Shown: positions 43,496-55,909, counted from the first letter of the stretch. The stretch: DNA of 64,000 bases from Aegilops tauschii subsp. strangulata (GCF_002575655.3 NC_053037.3:450957793-451021792), one strand, 5' to 3'. The notes: generated by a model from the letters alone, not told the origin. A program made the numbers and translations.

Positions 43496-46400
43496 TTACG
43501 ACGAACCTTTTGTCACTTCCATAATTGAGAAACATATCCTTATTCCACTAAGGATAATTTTTACCGCTGTCCAGTGATCTACTCCTAGATCACTATTGTA
43601 CTCCCTTGCCAAAATCAGTGTAGGGTATACAATAGATCTGGTACACAGCATGGCATACTTTATAGAACCTATAGCCAAGGCATAGGGAATGACTTTCATT
43701 CTCTTTCTATCTTCTGCCGTGGTCGGGCCTTGAGTCTTACTCAATTTCACACCTTGTAACACAGGCAAGAACTCTTTCTTTGACTGTTCTATTTTGAACT
43801 ACTTCAAAATCTTGTTAAGGTATGTACTCATTGAAAAAACTTATCAAGCGTCTTGATCTATCTCTATAGATCTTGACGCTCAATATGTAAGCAGCTTCAC
43901 CAAGGTCTTTCTTTGAAAAAACTCCTTTCAAACACTCCTTTATGCTTTGCAGAATAACTCTACATTATTTCCGATCAACAATATGTCATTCACATATACT
44001 TATTAGAAATGATGTAGTGCTCCCACTCACTTTCTTGTAAATACACGCTTCACCGCAAGTCTGTATAAAACTATATCCTTTGATCAACTTATCAAAGCGT
44101 ATATTCCAACTATGAGATGCTTGCACCAGTCCATAGATGGATCGCTGGAGCTTGCATATTTTGTTAGCACTTTTAGGATTGACAAAACCTCCTGGTTGCA
44201 TCATATACAACTCTTCTTTAATAAATCCATTAAGGAATGCAGTTTTGTTTATCCATTTGCCATATTTCATAAAATGCGGCAATTGCTAACATGATTCAGA
44301 CAGACTTAAGCATAGATACGAGTGAGAAACTCTCATCGTAGTCAACACCTTAAACTTGTCGAAAACCTTTTGCGACAATTCTAGCTTTGTAGATAGTAAC
44401 ACTACTATCAGTGTCCGTCTTCCTCTTTGAAGATCCATTTAATCTCAATGGCTTGCCGATCATTGGGCAAGTCAATCAAAGTCCATACTTTGTTCTCAAA
44501 CATGGATCTCATCTCAGATTTCATGGCCTCAAGCCATTTCGCGGAATCAGGGCTCATCATCGCTTCCTCATAGTTCATAGGTTCGTCATGGTCAAATAAC
44601 ATGACCTCCAGAACAGGATTACCGTACCACTCTGGTGTGGATCTCACTCTGGTTTACCTACGAGGTTTGGTAGTAACTTGATCTGAAGTTACATGATCAT
44701 CATCATTAACTTCCTCACTAATTGGTGTAGGAGTCACAGGAACAGATTTCTGTGATGAACTACTTTCCAATAAGGGAGCAGGTACAGTTACCTCATCAAG
44801 TTCTGCTTTCCTCCCACTCACTTCTTTCGAGAGAAACTCCTTCTCTAGAAAGGATCCATTCTTAGCAACGAATGTCTTGCCTTCGGATCTAAGGTGTACC
44901 CAACTGTCTCCTTTGGGTATCCTATGAAGACACATTTCTCCGATTGGGGTTTGAGCTTATCAGGATGAAACCTTTTCACATAAGCATCGCAACCCCAAAT
45001 TTTAAGAAACAACAACTTTGGTTTCTTGCCAAACCACAGTGCATAAGATGTCGTCTCAACGGATTTAGATGGTACCCTATTTAACGTGAATGCAGCTGTC
45101 TCTAACGCATAACCCCAAAACGATAGTGGTAGATCGGTAAGAGACATCATATATCGCACCATATCTAATAAAGTACGGTTACGATGTTCGGACACACCAT
45201 TACACTGTGGTGTTCCAGGTGGCGTGAGTAGTGAAACTATTTCACATTGTTTTAACTGAAGGCCAAACTCGTAACTCAAATACTCTTCTCCACGATCAGA
45301 TCGTAGAAACTTTATTTTCTTGTTACGATGATTTTCCGCTTCACTCTGAAATTATATGAACTTTTGAAATGTTTCAGACTTCTGTTTCATTAAGTAGATA
45401 TACCCATATCTGTTCAAATCATCTGTGAAGGTCAGAAAATAATGATACCTGCTATGAGCCTCAATATTCATCGGACCACATACATCTGTATGTATGATTT
45501 CCAACAAATCTGTTGCTCTCCCCATAGTTTCGGAGAACGGCGTTTTAGTCATCTTGCCCATGAGGCACGGTTCGCAAGCATCAAGTGATTCATAATCAAG
45601 TGATTCCAAAATCCCATCAGTATGGAGTTTCTTCATGCGCTTTACACCAATATGACCTAAACGGCAGTGCCACAAATAAGTTGCACTATCATTATTAACT
45701 TTGCATCTTTTGGCTTCATTATTATGAATATGTGTATCACTACGATCAAGATCCAACAAACCATTTTATTGGGTGTATGACCATCGAAGGTTTTATTCAT
45801 GTAAACAGAACAACAATTATTCTCTAATTTAAATGAATAACCGTATTGCAACAAACATGATCAAATCATATTCATGCTCAATGCAAACACCAAATAACAC
45901 TTATTTAGTTTCAACACTAATCCCGAAAGTATAGGGAGTGTGCGATGATGATCATATCAATCTTGGAACTACTTCCAACACACATCATCACCTCGCCTTT
46001 TACTAGTCTCTGTTTATTCTGCAACTCCCGTTTCGAGTTACTACTTTAGCAACTGAACCAGTATCAAATACCGAGGGGTTGCTGTAAACACTAGTAAAGT
46101 ACACATCAATAACATGTATATCCAATATACCTTTGTTCACTTTGCCATCCTTCTTATGCACAAAATAGTTGTGGTAGTTCCGCTTCCAGTGACCAGTCCC
46201 TTTGCAGTAGAAGAACTTAGTCTCAGGCTTAGGACCAGACTTAGGCTTCTTCACTTGAGTAGCAACTTGCTTGCCGTTCTTCTTGAAGTTCCCCTTCTTC
46301 CCTTTGCCCTTTTCTTGAAGCTAGTGGTCTCGTCAACCATCAACATTTGATGTTTTTCTTGATTTCTACCTTCATCGATTTCAGCATCACGAAGAGCTCG

Positions 46401-46960
46401 GGAATTACTTTTGTCATCCCTTGCATACTATAGTTCATCACGAAGTTCTACTAACTTGGTGATGGTGACTAGAGAATTCTGTCTATCACTATTTTATCTG
46501 GAAGATTAACTCCCACTTGATTCAAGCGATTGTAGTACCCAGACAATCTGAGCACATGCTCACTGCTTGAGCTATTCTCCTCCATCTTTTAGCTATAGAA
46601 CTTGTTTGGAGACTTCATATCTCTCAATTCGGGTATTTTCTTGAATTATTAACTTCAACTCCAGGAACATCTCATATGGTCCATGACGTTCAAAACGTCT
46701 TTGAAGTCCCGATTCTAAGCTGTTAAGCATGGTGCACTAAACTATCAAGTAGTCATCATATTGAGCTAGCCAAACGTTCATAACGTCTGCATCTGCTCCT
46801 GCAATAGGTCTGTCACCTAGCGGTGCATCAAGGACATAATTCTTCTGTGCAGCAATGAGGATAATCCTCATATCACGGATCCAATCCGCATCTTTGCTAC
46901 TAACATCTTTCAACATAATTTTTCTCTAGGAACATATCAAAAATAAACACAGGGAAGCAA
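43496..46960 (-). pseudogene. Copia Gag-Pol remnant of element F
   Basis: Minus-strand pieces in the order expected for Copia. A gag (UBN2-type) part lies at about 46920-46300 with an in-frame TAG. A zinc knuckle near 46205 (FYCKGTGHWKRNY) has its first and last Cys replaced (F and Y). GAG-pre-integrase and integrase cover 45759-45352 (HCRLGHIGVKRMKKL, HTDVCGP, TFTDD) and 45279-44845 (PQCNGVSEHRN carries the third catalytic acid). RT pieces are at 44647-44408 (KWLEAMKSEM) and 44282-43986 (TAFLNGFIKEELYMMQP). The YVDD site appears to read YVND near 43985-43997. RNase H is at 43768-43496. Many frameshifts and stops separate the pieces, so no functional polyprotein can be made. Confidence 0.9.
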
Positions 46961-47099
46961 CAACGCGGGCTATTGATCTACAACATAATTTGCAAAATAC
47001 TATCAGGACTAAGTTCATGATAAATTTAAGTTCAATTAATCATATTACTTAAGAACTCCCACTTAGATAGACATCCCTCTAATCCTCTAAGTGATCACG

Positions 47100-48190
47100 T
47101 GATCCATATGAACTAAACCTTGTCCGATCATCACGTGAGATGGAGTAGTTTCAACGGTGAACATCACTATGTTGATCATATCTACTATATGATTCACGCT
47201 CGACCTTTCGGTCTCCGTGTTCCGAGGCCATATCTGCATATGCTAGGCTCGTCAAGTTTAACCTGAGTATTCCGCGTGTGCAACTGTTTTGCACCCGTTG
47301 TATTTGAACGTAGAGCCTATCACACCCGATCATCACGTGGTGTCTCAGCACGAAGAACTTTTGCAACGGTGCATACTCAGGGAGAACACTTTTATCTTGA
47401 AATTTTAGTGAGAGATCATCTTATAATGCTACCATCAATCAAAGCAAGATAAGATGCATAAAAGATTAACATCACATGCAATCAATATAAGTGATATGAT
47501 ATGGCCATCATCATCTTGTGCTTGTGATCTCCATCCCCGAAGCACCATCATGATCACCATCGTCACCGGCGTGACACCTTGATCTCCATCGTAGTATCGT
47601 TGTCGTCTCGCCAACTTATTGCTTTTACGACTATCGCTACCGCTTAGTGATAAAGTAAAACAATTACATGGCGATTGCATTGCATACAATAAAGCGACAA
47701 CCATATGGCTCCTGCCAGTTGCCGATAACTTGGTTACAAAAACATGATCATCTCATACAATAAAATATAGCATCATGTCTTGACCATATCACATCACAAC
47801 ATGCCCTGCAAAAACAAGTTAGACGTCCTCTACTTTGTTGTTGCAAGTTTTACGTGGCTGCTACGGGCTTAGCAAGAACCGTTCTTACCTACGCATCAAA
47901 ACCACAACGATAGTTTGTCAAGTTGGTGCTGTTTTAACCTTCGCAAGGACCGGGCGTAGCCACACTCAGTTCAACTAAAGTGAGATAGACAGACACCCGC
48001 TAGTCACCTTTAAGCAACGAGTGCTCTCAACGGTGAAACCAGTCTCACGTAAGCGTACGCGTAATGTCGGTCCGGGCCGCTTCATCTCACAATACCACCG
48101 AACAAAAGTATGACATGCTAGTAAGCAGTATGACTTATATCGCCCACAACTCACTTGTGTTCTACTCGTGCATAGCATCAACGCATAAAA
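47100..48190 (-). other. Leader (5' UTR) region of element F
   Basis: About 1 kb between PBS and gag without coding homology, as is usual for Angela/BARE elements. Confidence 0.6.
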
Positions 48191-48194
48191 CCAG

Positions 48195-48207
48195 GCTCGG
48201 ATGCCAC
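48195..48207 (-). promoter_or_regulatory. Primer binding site of element F (initiator tRNA-Met type, diverged)
   Basis: Minus strand reads TGGCATCCGAGCC just inside the LTR, two changes from the usual TGGTATCAGAGCC. Confidence 0.75.
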
Positions 48208-48968
48208 TGTTGGGGAACGTAGTAATTTCAAAAAAAAATCCTACGCACACGCAAGATCATGGTGATGCCTAGCAACGAGAGGGGAGAGTGTTGTCCACGT
48301 ACCCTCGTAGACCGGAAGCGGAAGCGTTATCACAACGCGGTTGATGTAGTCGTACGTCTTCACGATCTGACCGATCAAGTACCGAACGCACGGCACCTCC
48401 GAGTTCAGCACACGTTCAGCTCGATGACGTCCCTCGAACTCCGATCCAGCCGAGTGTTGAGGGAGAGTTTCGTCAGCACGACGGCGTGGTGACGATGATG
48501 ATGTTCTACCGACGCAGGGCTTCGCCTAAGCTCCGCAACGATATTATCGAGGTGTAATATGGTGGAGGGGGCACCGCACACGGCGAAAATATCGTATATC
48601 AATTGTGTGTCAAGAGGTGCCCCCCTGCCCCCGTATATAAAGGAGCAAGGGGGGAGGCCGACTGCTCTTGGGCGCGCCAAGGAGAGGGGGGGAGTCCTCC
48701 TTCTAGTAGGAGTAGGACTCCCCTTTCCTAGTCCAACTAGGAAGAGAGGGGGGAAAGGAAAGAGAGGGGGAAGGAGAGGGAAAGAGGGGCCGCGCCCCCC
48801 TCCCCTAGTCCAATTCGGACTCCTCATGGGAGGGGGCGCGCCACCTCCTGGCTGCTGCCCTCTCTCTCCCCTCAGGCCCACTAAGGCCCAATACTTCCCC
48901 GGGGGGTTCCGGTAACTTCTCCGGCACTCCGGTTTTATCCGAAACTTCTCCGGAACACTTCCGGTGTC
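48208..48968 (-). repeat. 5' LTR of element F, truncated
   Basis: Collinear with 41367-42128, then breaks off after CCGGTGTC; CACTA repeat sequence (AGCTCGGACCCACC) follows. The two LTR copies look about 95-96% alike by eye in the shared part. Confidence 0.9.
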
Positions 48969-51900
48969 AGCTCGGACCCACCGGAAGTGCCTCCTTATTA
49001 CGCACAAAAAAATGAATACTCCCCCGGCTAGCTGGGACCCACCTTGGTGGGAGGCTGACTTGTGGGCCTACTAAGTTGACGGGGACGAAGGGCTTTGTCA
49101 ACTTAGTCAATATGAATGATTCTAGCTCCAGTGACCGTACGATGTCCATCCAACGGCCCTAGTGCTTCTTCAACCTCTGGTCTTCAAGCTCCAGCCGCCC
49201 AAAGCAGCGCCGATCGTGCCGCATGCTCCTGCCTCCCGTGGCCGGCTGTGCTGCCGCGGAGGTCTCACCGCCCCCTACTATTCCCACCGCTGGCTAGGCC
49301 CTGCGGCGACGGTAGCCTCACACCGCAGCCGAACCAGTGAACCATCGTACTCCTCTCCGCGCGGGCTTCCACTGCCGTGTCTTCCCCGGCTCCGCGTCGT
49401 CCCCTTCCTAGGCCTCGCCGCCGTCCACCGCCGTGGTGCTCTCCGCGCGGCGTGGTCAACTTGGTCAAGGAACGCCTTCCATTGGAAGAGTACTGTACGT
49501 CGAGAGGCTGACAGCTGGGTCCACGGCCACAGCCCAGTTTTTTTGTGATTTGCCAAGTAAGTCGCTTTGTCAGGCCTGTTGGGCTGCAAATCTTTCAAGA
49601 CGAGGAGAGCTTTCATTCGGCTGGCTGAGAAAATGGCCCATCAGTAATGAGAAATGGGCTGTACATTTTTAAAACACATCAAACCGGCAATTAGTTTCAA
49701 ATATCTTTTTTTTCATTTCGAAATTTTCAATTACATTAATTTTTATGCGTGGTGAATTTGTTGGATTTTATATTGATATACATTTATTTTTAAAATCAGT
49801 TTGAATGTGAGTCGAAATTCAGGATTAAAAACAGTTCGGACCGCACCGAAATATGCAAAATTTTGTATAATTTTTTAACCGTGGCCACAATATGGGCTGT
49901 AATGCTAAAAAAAAAATATGGGCTCCAAAAAAACCTTAATAATTAGCAAATGGGCTACAAATTATTAGAAATAATGGCAGATGGGCTGTATGCTGTTTTC
50001 CACAGATTTGAGGCTTTCCTAAAAAAAGGTTGACGCACAAGCAGTGACTGTTGGATGGCCATCCAACGGCCATCGTGCTTCTTCAATCTCTGCTCTTCCT
50101 GCTCCAGCCGCTCAGACAAGCGCCGGCGGGACTGCCTACTCCCTCCTCCCCGCGGTCGGCTCTGCTGCCGCGCAGGCCTCACCGCCCCACCGTACTCCCA
50201 TCGCTGGCCTAGCCATCCCTCTACTCACCCACACCTGCTGTTATTCTCCGGCGACGGCAAACGAGCCAGTAAACCCTCGTACAGTCGTACTCCCCTCCGC
50301 GTGGGAAACAACTGCCGAGTCTTCCCTGCCTCCGTGTCGTTCCCTTCCTAGGCCTCGTCGTCGTCCACCGCCCTCGTACTCTCGGCGCGGCCTGGTCAAC
50401 GATCGACATGCATCTGAAGTGGACTATACGTGGAGAGGCCGATAGCTGGGTCCACGGCCGCACGCAAGGAAATGCCTCCTTATTACACGCAAAATAATGA
50501 TTCCTCCACCTGACATCAGGGACCCACCGAAAGGGCCTCTGTATTTCGCGAAAAAAACGTTATCGCCGCTGACAGCTCAGACCCACCAGCTATATCTTCG
50601 CACGCAAGGAAGTGCCTCCTTATTACGCACAAAAAAATGAATACTCCCCCTGTTAGCTGGGACCCAGTATAGTGGCAGGCTGACTTGTGGGCCTACTAAG
50701 TTGACGGGGACGGAGGGCTTTGTCAACTTAGTCAATATGCACGATTCTAGCTCCAGTGACTGTACGATGTCCATCCAACGGCCGTAGTGCTTCTTCAACC
50801 TCTGGTCTTCTTGCTCCAGCCGCCCAAACTAGCGCCGGTCGTGCCTCGTGCTCCTGCCTCCCGTGGCCGGCTGCGATGCGGCGGAGGCCTCACCGCCCCC
50901 TACTACTCCCACCGCTGGCCAGGCCATCCCTCTACTCACCCACACCCCCTGTTATTCTGCGGCGACGGCAGCCTCACACCGCAGCGAACCAGTGAACCCT
51001 CGTACTCCTCTACGCGTGGGCATCCACTGCCGCGTCTTCCCCGGCTTCGCGTCTTCCCCTACCTAGGCCTCGCCGTCGTCCACCGCCCTGGTACTCTCGG
51101 CGCGGTGTGGTCAACATGGTCAAGGAATGGCTTCCATCGGACGTGGACTGTACGTGGAGAGGCTGACAGCTGGGTCCACGGCCGCAGCAAGGAAGTGCCT
51201 CCTTATTACGTGCAAAATAATTATTTCTCCATCTGATAGCGGGGACCCACCGACGGGCCACCGTATTTCACGAAAAAACATTTGCCCCTGACTGCTGGGA
51301 CCCACCAGCTACATCTTCGCACGCAATGAAATGCGTCCGGACAAAAAAAACGATTCGCCCCCCTGACTGCTGGGACCCACCAGCTACATCTTTGCAGGCA
51401 AGGAAGTGCCTGACAGTCGGGACCCACCTGGTCGAAGCGTACGTAGCGTTGTCATTCTGGTCGCGAACGTGTACGTACATATATACTGGTGGATGTAGAG
51501 GCGCGCACATGTCGTAGTAGAGGCGCGCACGTAGCATGTACACGTACGTACAGCGGCCAGGGTGCAACAAAGAAAACACGGCCACGTATGTGTACATACG
51601 GGCGGGGTCTCGAACGCCTACTTGCGCATACGTACGGCCAGGGCTCGTATACATGGCTGGGTCAGAACGGAGAAACAGCGTCGTCGTCGTGTTCATGGGG
51701 AGGCAACAGAATGCGTCGTGTTCATGGGGAGGCAACGGAATGCGTCGTGTTCATCGGGAGGCAACGGAACGCGTGGGAGCCAACCGACTGGGTCGGAACG
51801 GAATGGGTGGTCGTGTTCATCGGGAGGGCTTGGACGGAACAGGCGATGGAAACGAGGCCTGGTGTACCGCACAACGGAGGAAACAGACCTCCTACATTCG

Positions 51901-52925
51901 GAACGGGGTCCTGTTGATCGGGAGGGGTGTGGCGTACCGCAAAACAGACAAAACGGACCTCCTACGGTCGAAAAGGGGGTCCTGTTGATCGGGAGGGGTG
52001 TGGCGTACCGCTAAACGGATGAAACAGACCTCCTACGGTCGAAACGGGGGTCCTGTTCATCGGGAGGGGTGTGGTGTACCGCAAAACGGGACTCCACGGG
52101 ATACTGTTCATCTCCACCGTCGACCTCCTCCAGCCTCCACGGGCTACCGTCGACCTCCTCCAGCCTCCACGGGCTCCTGTTCATCCAGCCTCCACCGCGC
52201 GCTACTCCACCGGCTACTGTTCAACTACCCCTCCATCGTCTACTATTCATCCAGCCCTCCACACCACGGGGTCCTGTTCAACCACCCCTCCACGGGCACC
52301 CCTCCATCGTCTACTGTTCATCCAGCCCTCCACCACACCATGGGGTCCTGTTCATCCAGAGGCAACGCCACCGCTCACTGTTCATCCAAACCCCCCCGCA
52401 ATGCTCACTGTTCATCCCAGAGGCAGCATCGATCGGCTTCAGTTAGCAGCAGTAGCGAAGGAATCGCTCGATCGGGTTCAGTTAACAGCCATCGATCGAT
52501 CGCTCGGGTTCAGTAACGTGTAGCATGCAGTGCAATCGCTCGGGTTCAGTTAGAGCCCAACGCCTCGCTCGGGTTTAGTTAGAGCCAACGCCTCGCACAC
52601 ACGCGCGTACGAGAGAAACGCGCATCGCTCGGCCCCCGACCTCCCACCGTAACCGGGAACACCCCGAAATTTTCCTCGCCCTCGCTTCTACCACGGTTTT
52701 TTCCGTCATGGATGGCCCAAAGAATGTCATGCAGCTGCGTCTCCGGCCCGCCCAGGACGAAAAGCCCATTTTCTGTCATGATTTTTTGTCATAGAAGTAC
52801 GAGCTCACCACGTCTATGATGATACCGGGTTTTGTCACAATTATCGTCATAGAAGTGTCATATGTATGACAGAAAAAAATTTCGTTCGGCCCAAAATGTC
52901 ATGGATGTGTCTTTTTTTTGTAGTG
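48969..52925 (+). repeat. 3' end region of CACTA element C (right arm)
   Basis: Higher-order GGGTCCC-rich repeats (three large units, from about 49130, 50050 and 50755), an AT-rich segment (49540-50040), the palindromic GTACGTAC-rich stretch near 51470-51620, the GATGAACAG-type array (51650-52425, as TGTTCATC), and the terminal TIR. It is the inverted partner of 22620-26690. Long frames here (for example 51489-51917) are repeat-driven. Confidence 0.88.
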
Positions 52926-52928
52926 TAT
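52926..52928. repeat. Target site duplication TAT, right copy, of element C
   Basis: Follows TTTTGTAGTG at 52925 and matches 6361-6363. Confidence 0.85.
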
Positions 52929-53957
52929 TCTAATAAATTCCAATTCATGTGTGTCTCTCCCAAAAGGTGTGTACATCAAGTATGATTGTGGTAAACTAAA
53001 AAGCAAAGACTCAAATCATACAAGACGCTCCAAGCAAAACACATATCATGTGGTGAATAAAAATATAGCATCAAGTAAAGTTACCGATGGACGGAGACGA
53101 AAGAGGGGATGCCTTCCGGGGCATCCCCAAGCTTAGGCTTTTGGTTGTCCTTGAATTTTACCTTGGGTTGCCTTGGTCATCCCCAAGCTTAGGCTCTTGC
53201 CACTCCTTATTCCATAATCCATCAAATCTTTACCCAAAACTAGATAACTTCACAACACAAAACTCAACAGAAAATCTCATGAGCTCTGTTAGCGAAAGAA
53301 AACAAACCACCACTTCAAGGTACTGTAATGAACTCATTCTTTATTTATATTGGTGTTAAACCTACTGTATTCCAACTTCTGTATGGTTCATACCCCTCGA
53401 TACTAGATATAGATTCATCAAAATAAGCAAACAACACACAAAAAACAGAATCAGTCAAAAACAGAACAGTCTGTAGTAATTTGTATCAAATGTATACTTA
53501 TGGAACTCCAAAAATTATGAAATAAATTTGTGGACGTGAGGAATTTATCTATTAACATCTTCAAAAATAATCAACTTAAAAGAACTCTCCAGTAAAAAAT
53601 GCCAGCTAATCTCGTGAGCGCTAAAGTTTCTGTTTTTTTACAACAGGATCATAAAGACTTCACCCAAGTCTTCCCAAAGGTTCTACTTGGCACAAACACT
53701 AATTTAAAACATAAAACCACATTTAAACAGAGGCTAGATGAATTAATTGTTACTAAACAGAACAAAAAAAAGCAAGAAACAAAAATAAAATTGGGTTGCC
53801 TCCCAACAAGCGCTATCTTTTAACGCCCCTAGCTAGGCATAAAGGCAAGGATAGATCTAGGTATTATCATCTTTGGTATGCAACCCGTAAGTGGCTCTCA
53901 TAATAGATTCATAAGGTAATTTAATTTTGTTTCTAGGAAAGTGTTCCATGCCCTTCC
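52929..53957 (-). other. Internal spacer of element A
   Basis: Non-coding; AT-rich with two copies of the polypurine-tract sequence (53121-53136, 53178-53193). No RT, RNase H or integrase motif. Confidence 0.7.
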
Positions 53958-54935
53958 TTAACGGAAATTGAATCTAATATTTCCTTCTTCCATATCAATA
54001 ATAGCACCAATCGTTCTAAGGTAAGGTCTACCAAGAATAATAGGACATGTAGGATTGCAATCTATATCAAGAACAATGAAATCTACGGGCACTTCATTCC
54101 TATTTGCAACAATAAGAACATCATTAATCCTTCCCATAGGTTTCTTAATGGTGGAATCCGCAAGATGCAAGTTTAAGGAACAATCATCAAATTCACGGAA
54201 ACCTAACACATCACACAAAGTTTTTGGAATCGTGGAAACACTAGCACCCAAATCACATAAAGCATAGCATTCATGATCTTTAATATTAATTTTAATAGTA
54301 GGTTCCCACTCATCATAAAGTTTTCTAGGGATAGAAACTTCTAATTCAAGCTTTTCTTCATAAGATTGCATTAATGCATCAACGATATGTTTGGTAAAAG
54401 CTTTATTTTGACTATAAGCATGAGGAGAATTTAACACAGATTGCAACAAGGAAATACAATCTATTAAAGAAAAATTATAATAATTAAATTCCTTGAAATC
54501 CAAAATAGTGGGTTCATTTCTATGTAAAGTTTTGACCTCTTCAATCCCACTTTTACCAATTTTTGCATCAAGGTCTAAAAATTCTGAATCATTGGGACAC
54601 CTTTTAACTAAAGTTGACTCATCTCCAGTCCCATCATTATCAAGATTCATAGTGCAAAACAAAGATTTAATAGGAGACACATCAATCACTTTTAGATCTT
54701 CATCCCTATTATCATGAAAACTAGAAGAACACGCTTTTACAATGCAATCTTTCTTAGCACGCATCCTAGCGGTTCTTTCCTTGCACTCATCAATATAAAT
54801 TCTCATAGATTTGAGAGACTCATTGATATCATGCTTAGGTGGAATAGATCTAAGTTTAATCAACATCAAGAGAAATTCTATCCACGTTCCTGGCCAATTC
54901 ATCAATCTTAGGCAATTTTTCTTCAAGCAAAGCAT
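53958..54935 (-). CDS. Retropepsin-like protease region of element A Gag-Pro
   Basis: A 325-codon minus-strand frame. The last third is a retropepsin-like aspartic protease: HECYALCDLGASVSTIPK near residue 225-240 carries the catalytic Asp (DLGAS in place of DTGA/DSGA), and CPIILGRPYLRTIGAIID near residues 292-310 is the conserved ILGRPFL-type flap/C-terminal motif. The upstream part is a linker rich in charged residues. The protease would mature Gag in the particle. The frame ends shortly after this domain with no RT, so the element encodes only Gag-Pro. The ATG given by the frame is probably internal; the natural start is that of gag at 55909, separated by frameshifts. Confidence 0.8.
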   Translation of the reverse strand: MLCLKKNCLRLMNWPGTWIEFLLMLIKLRSIPPKHDINESLKSMRIYIDECKERTARMRAKKDCIVKACSSSFHDNRDEDLKVIDVSPIKSLFCTMNLDNDGTGDESTLVKRCPNDSEFLDLDAKIGKSGIEEVKTLHRNEPTILDFKEFNYYNFSLIDCISLLQSVLNSPHAYSQNKAFTKHIVDALMQSYEEKLELEVSIPRKLYDEWEPTIKINIKDHECYALCDLGASVSTIPKTLCDVLGFREFDDCSLNLHLADSTIKKPMGRINDVLIVANRNEVPVDFIVLDIDCNPTCPIILGRPYLRTIGAIIDMEEGNIRFNFR

Positions 54936-55909
54936 TGAAATTCTTTTGAGAAATCATAAATTCTTTAACACTAGTCTCAAAATCAGAGGGCATCTTATTA
55001 AAATTTCCATAAGAGTTTTTGTAGGAATTACCATAAATATTAGAGGAATTACTAGGATACGGCCTAGGATTAAAGTTTCCTCTATACGCGTTGTTACCAA
55101 AATTGTTCCTACCAACAAAATTCACATCCATAGATTCATTATTATTCTCAATCAAAGTAGACAAAGGCATATCATCAGGATCAGAAGAAACACTCTTAAT
55201 AGCAAACAATTTCATAAGTTCATCCATCTCTTCTATCGCATTGAACCTTTTTACTAGTAGATCTTTCGGTGTGCCATTGAGAATAATTAACCATAATATT
55301 ATCTAGGAGTTTAGTAGCTTCTCCTAAGGTGATTTCCATAAAAGTGCCTCCCGCGGCCGAACTAAAAGATTTCTAGAAGCAAATTCAATCTGGCATAAAA
55401 ATTTTGTATAATCATCCATAAATTCAAACCATGTGTAGGGCAATTACGTATCATTAATTTCATCCTCTCCCAAGCTTGCGCAATATGTTCATGATCAAGT
55501 TGCTTAAAATTCATAAGATCATTTCTAAGAGAGATGATCTTAGCGGGAGGAAAATACTTAGAGATAAAAGCATCTTCGCACTTATTCCAAGAATCAATAC
55601 TATTTTTAGGCAAAGACGAAAACCAAGTTTTAGCACGATCTCTAAGCGAAAACGGAAATAGCTTCAATTTAACAATATCATATCCACATCTTTCTTCTTT
55701 TGCATATCACACAAATCAACAAAGTTGTCTAGATGTGTGGCGGCATCTTCACTAGGAAGGCCAGAGAATTGATCTTTCATGACAAGATTCAGCAAGGCAG
55801 CATTAATTTCACAAGATTCAGCATCGGTAATAGGAGCAATCAGAGTGCTAAGAAAATCATTGTTGTTGGTATTGGAAAAATTACACAATTTAGTATTATC
55901 TTGAGCCAT
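54856..55909 (-). pseudogene. Gag of element A, frameshifted
   Basis: The start codon at 55909 (MAQDNTKLCNFSNTNN) follows a short leader after the PBS. The first frame ends at 55664. The Retrotrans_gag domain continues in another frame at 55667-55362 (LFPFSLRDRAKTWFSSLP, AFISKYFPPAK, QAWERMKLMIRNCP). A third frame covers 55227-54856 (Asn-rich, NNFGNNAYRGNFNPRPYPS) and overlaps the protease frame. At least two frameshifts therefore break it. No zinc knuckle is evident. Confidence 0.85.

Larger units (their letters stand above)
41367..48968 (-). mobile_element. Element F: degenerate Angela/BARE/WIS-like Copia retrotransposon
   Basis: Minus-strand order: truncated 5' LTR (48968-48208), PBS (48207-48195), gag and pol remnants, PPT, and full 3' LTR (43110-41367). 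Inserted in CACTA element C. The 5' LTR lost roughly 980 bp at its outer end, where CACTA 3'-arm sequence begins abruptly at 48969, so the right-hand target site is lost. Left flank is CTTCC (41362-41366). Confidence 0.92.
6364..52925. mobile_element. Element C: 46.6-kb CACTA (En/Spm) transposon inserted in element A
   Basis: The left end reads CACTAC plus eight A then TACACTTCC; the right end, read inward, is CACTAC plus eight A then GACACATCC. About 24 of the first 28 bases agree. TAT flanks both ends. The flanking sequence joins into a continuous stretch of element A, so the boundaries are well supported. Both subterminal regions carry many copies of ATGACA/TGTCAT, candidate transposase binding sites. 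No transposase (TNP2-like) domain is seen, so C is probably non-autonomous. Most of its length is filler with gene fragments, MITEs, an inverted copy of its own 3' end and Copia element F. Caspar/Jorge-type relatives are possible; the family name is not established here. Confidence 0.85.

Noticed and set aside
51489..52523. Several 125-172 codon plus-strand ORFs
   Set aside because: Inverted counterpart of the same minisatellite at the right CACTA end.
22620..52925. Treating 22620-52925 as one composite CACTA with two identical inverted ends
   Set aside because: Flanking triplets GCA and TAT differ, while TAT matches at 6361-6363; the termini at 6364 and 52925 are the better pair.
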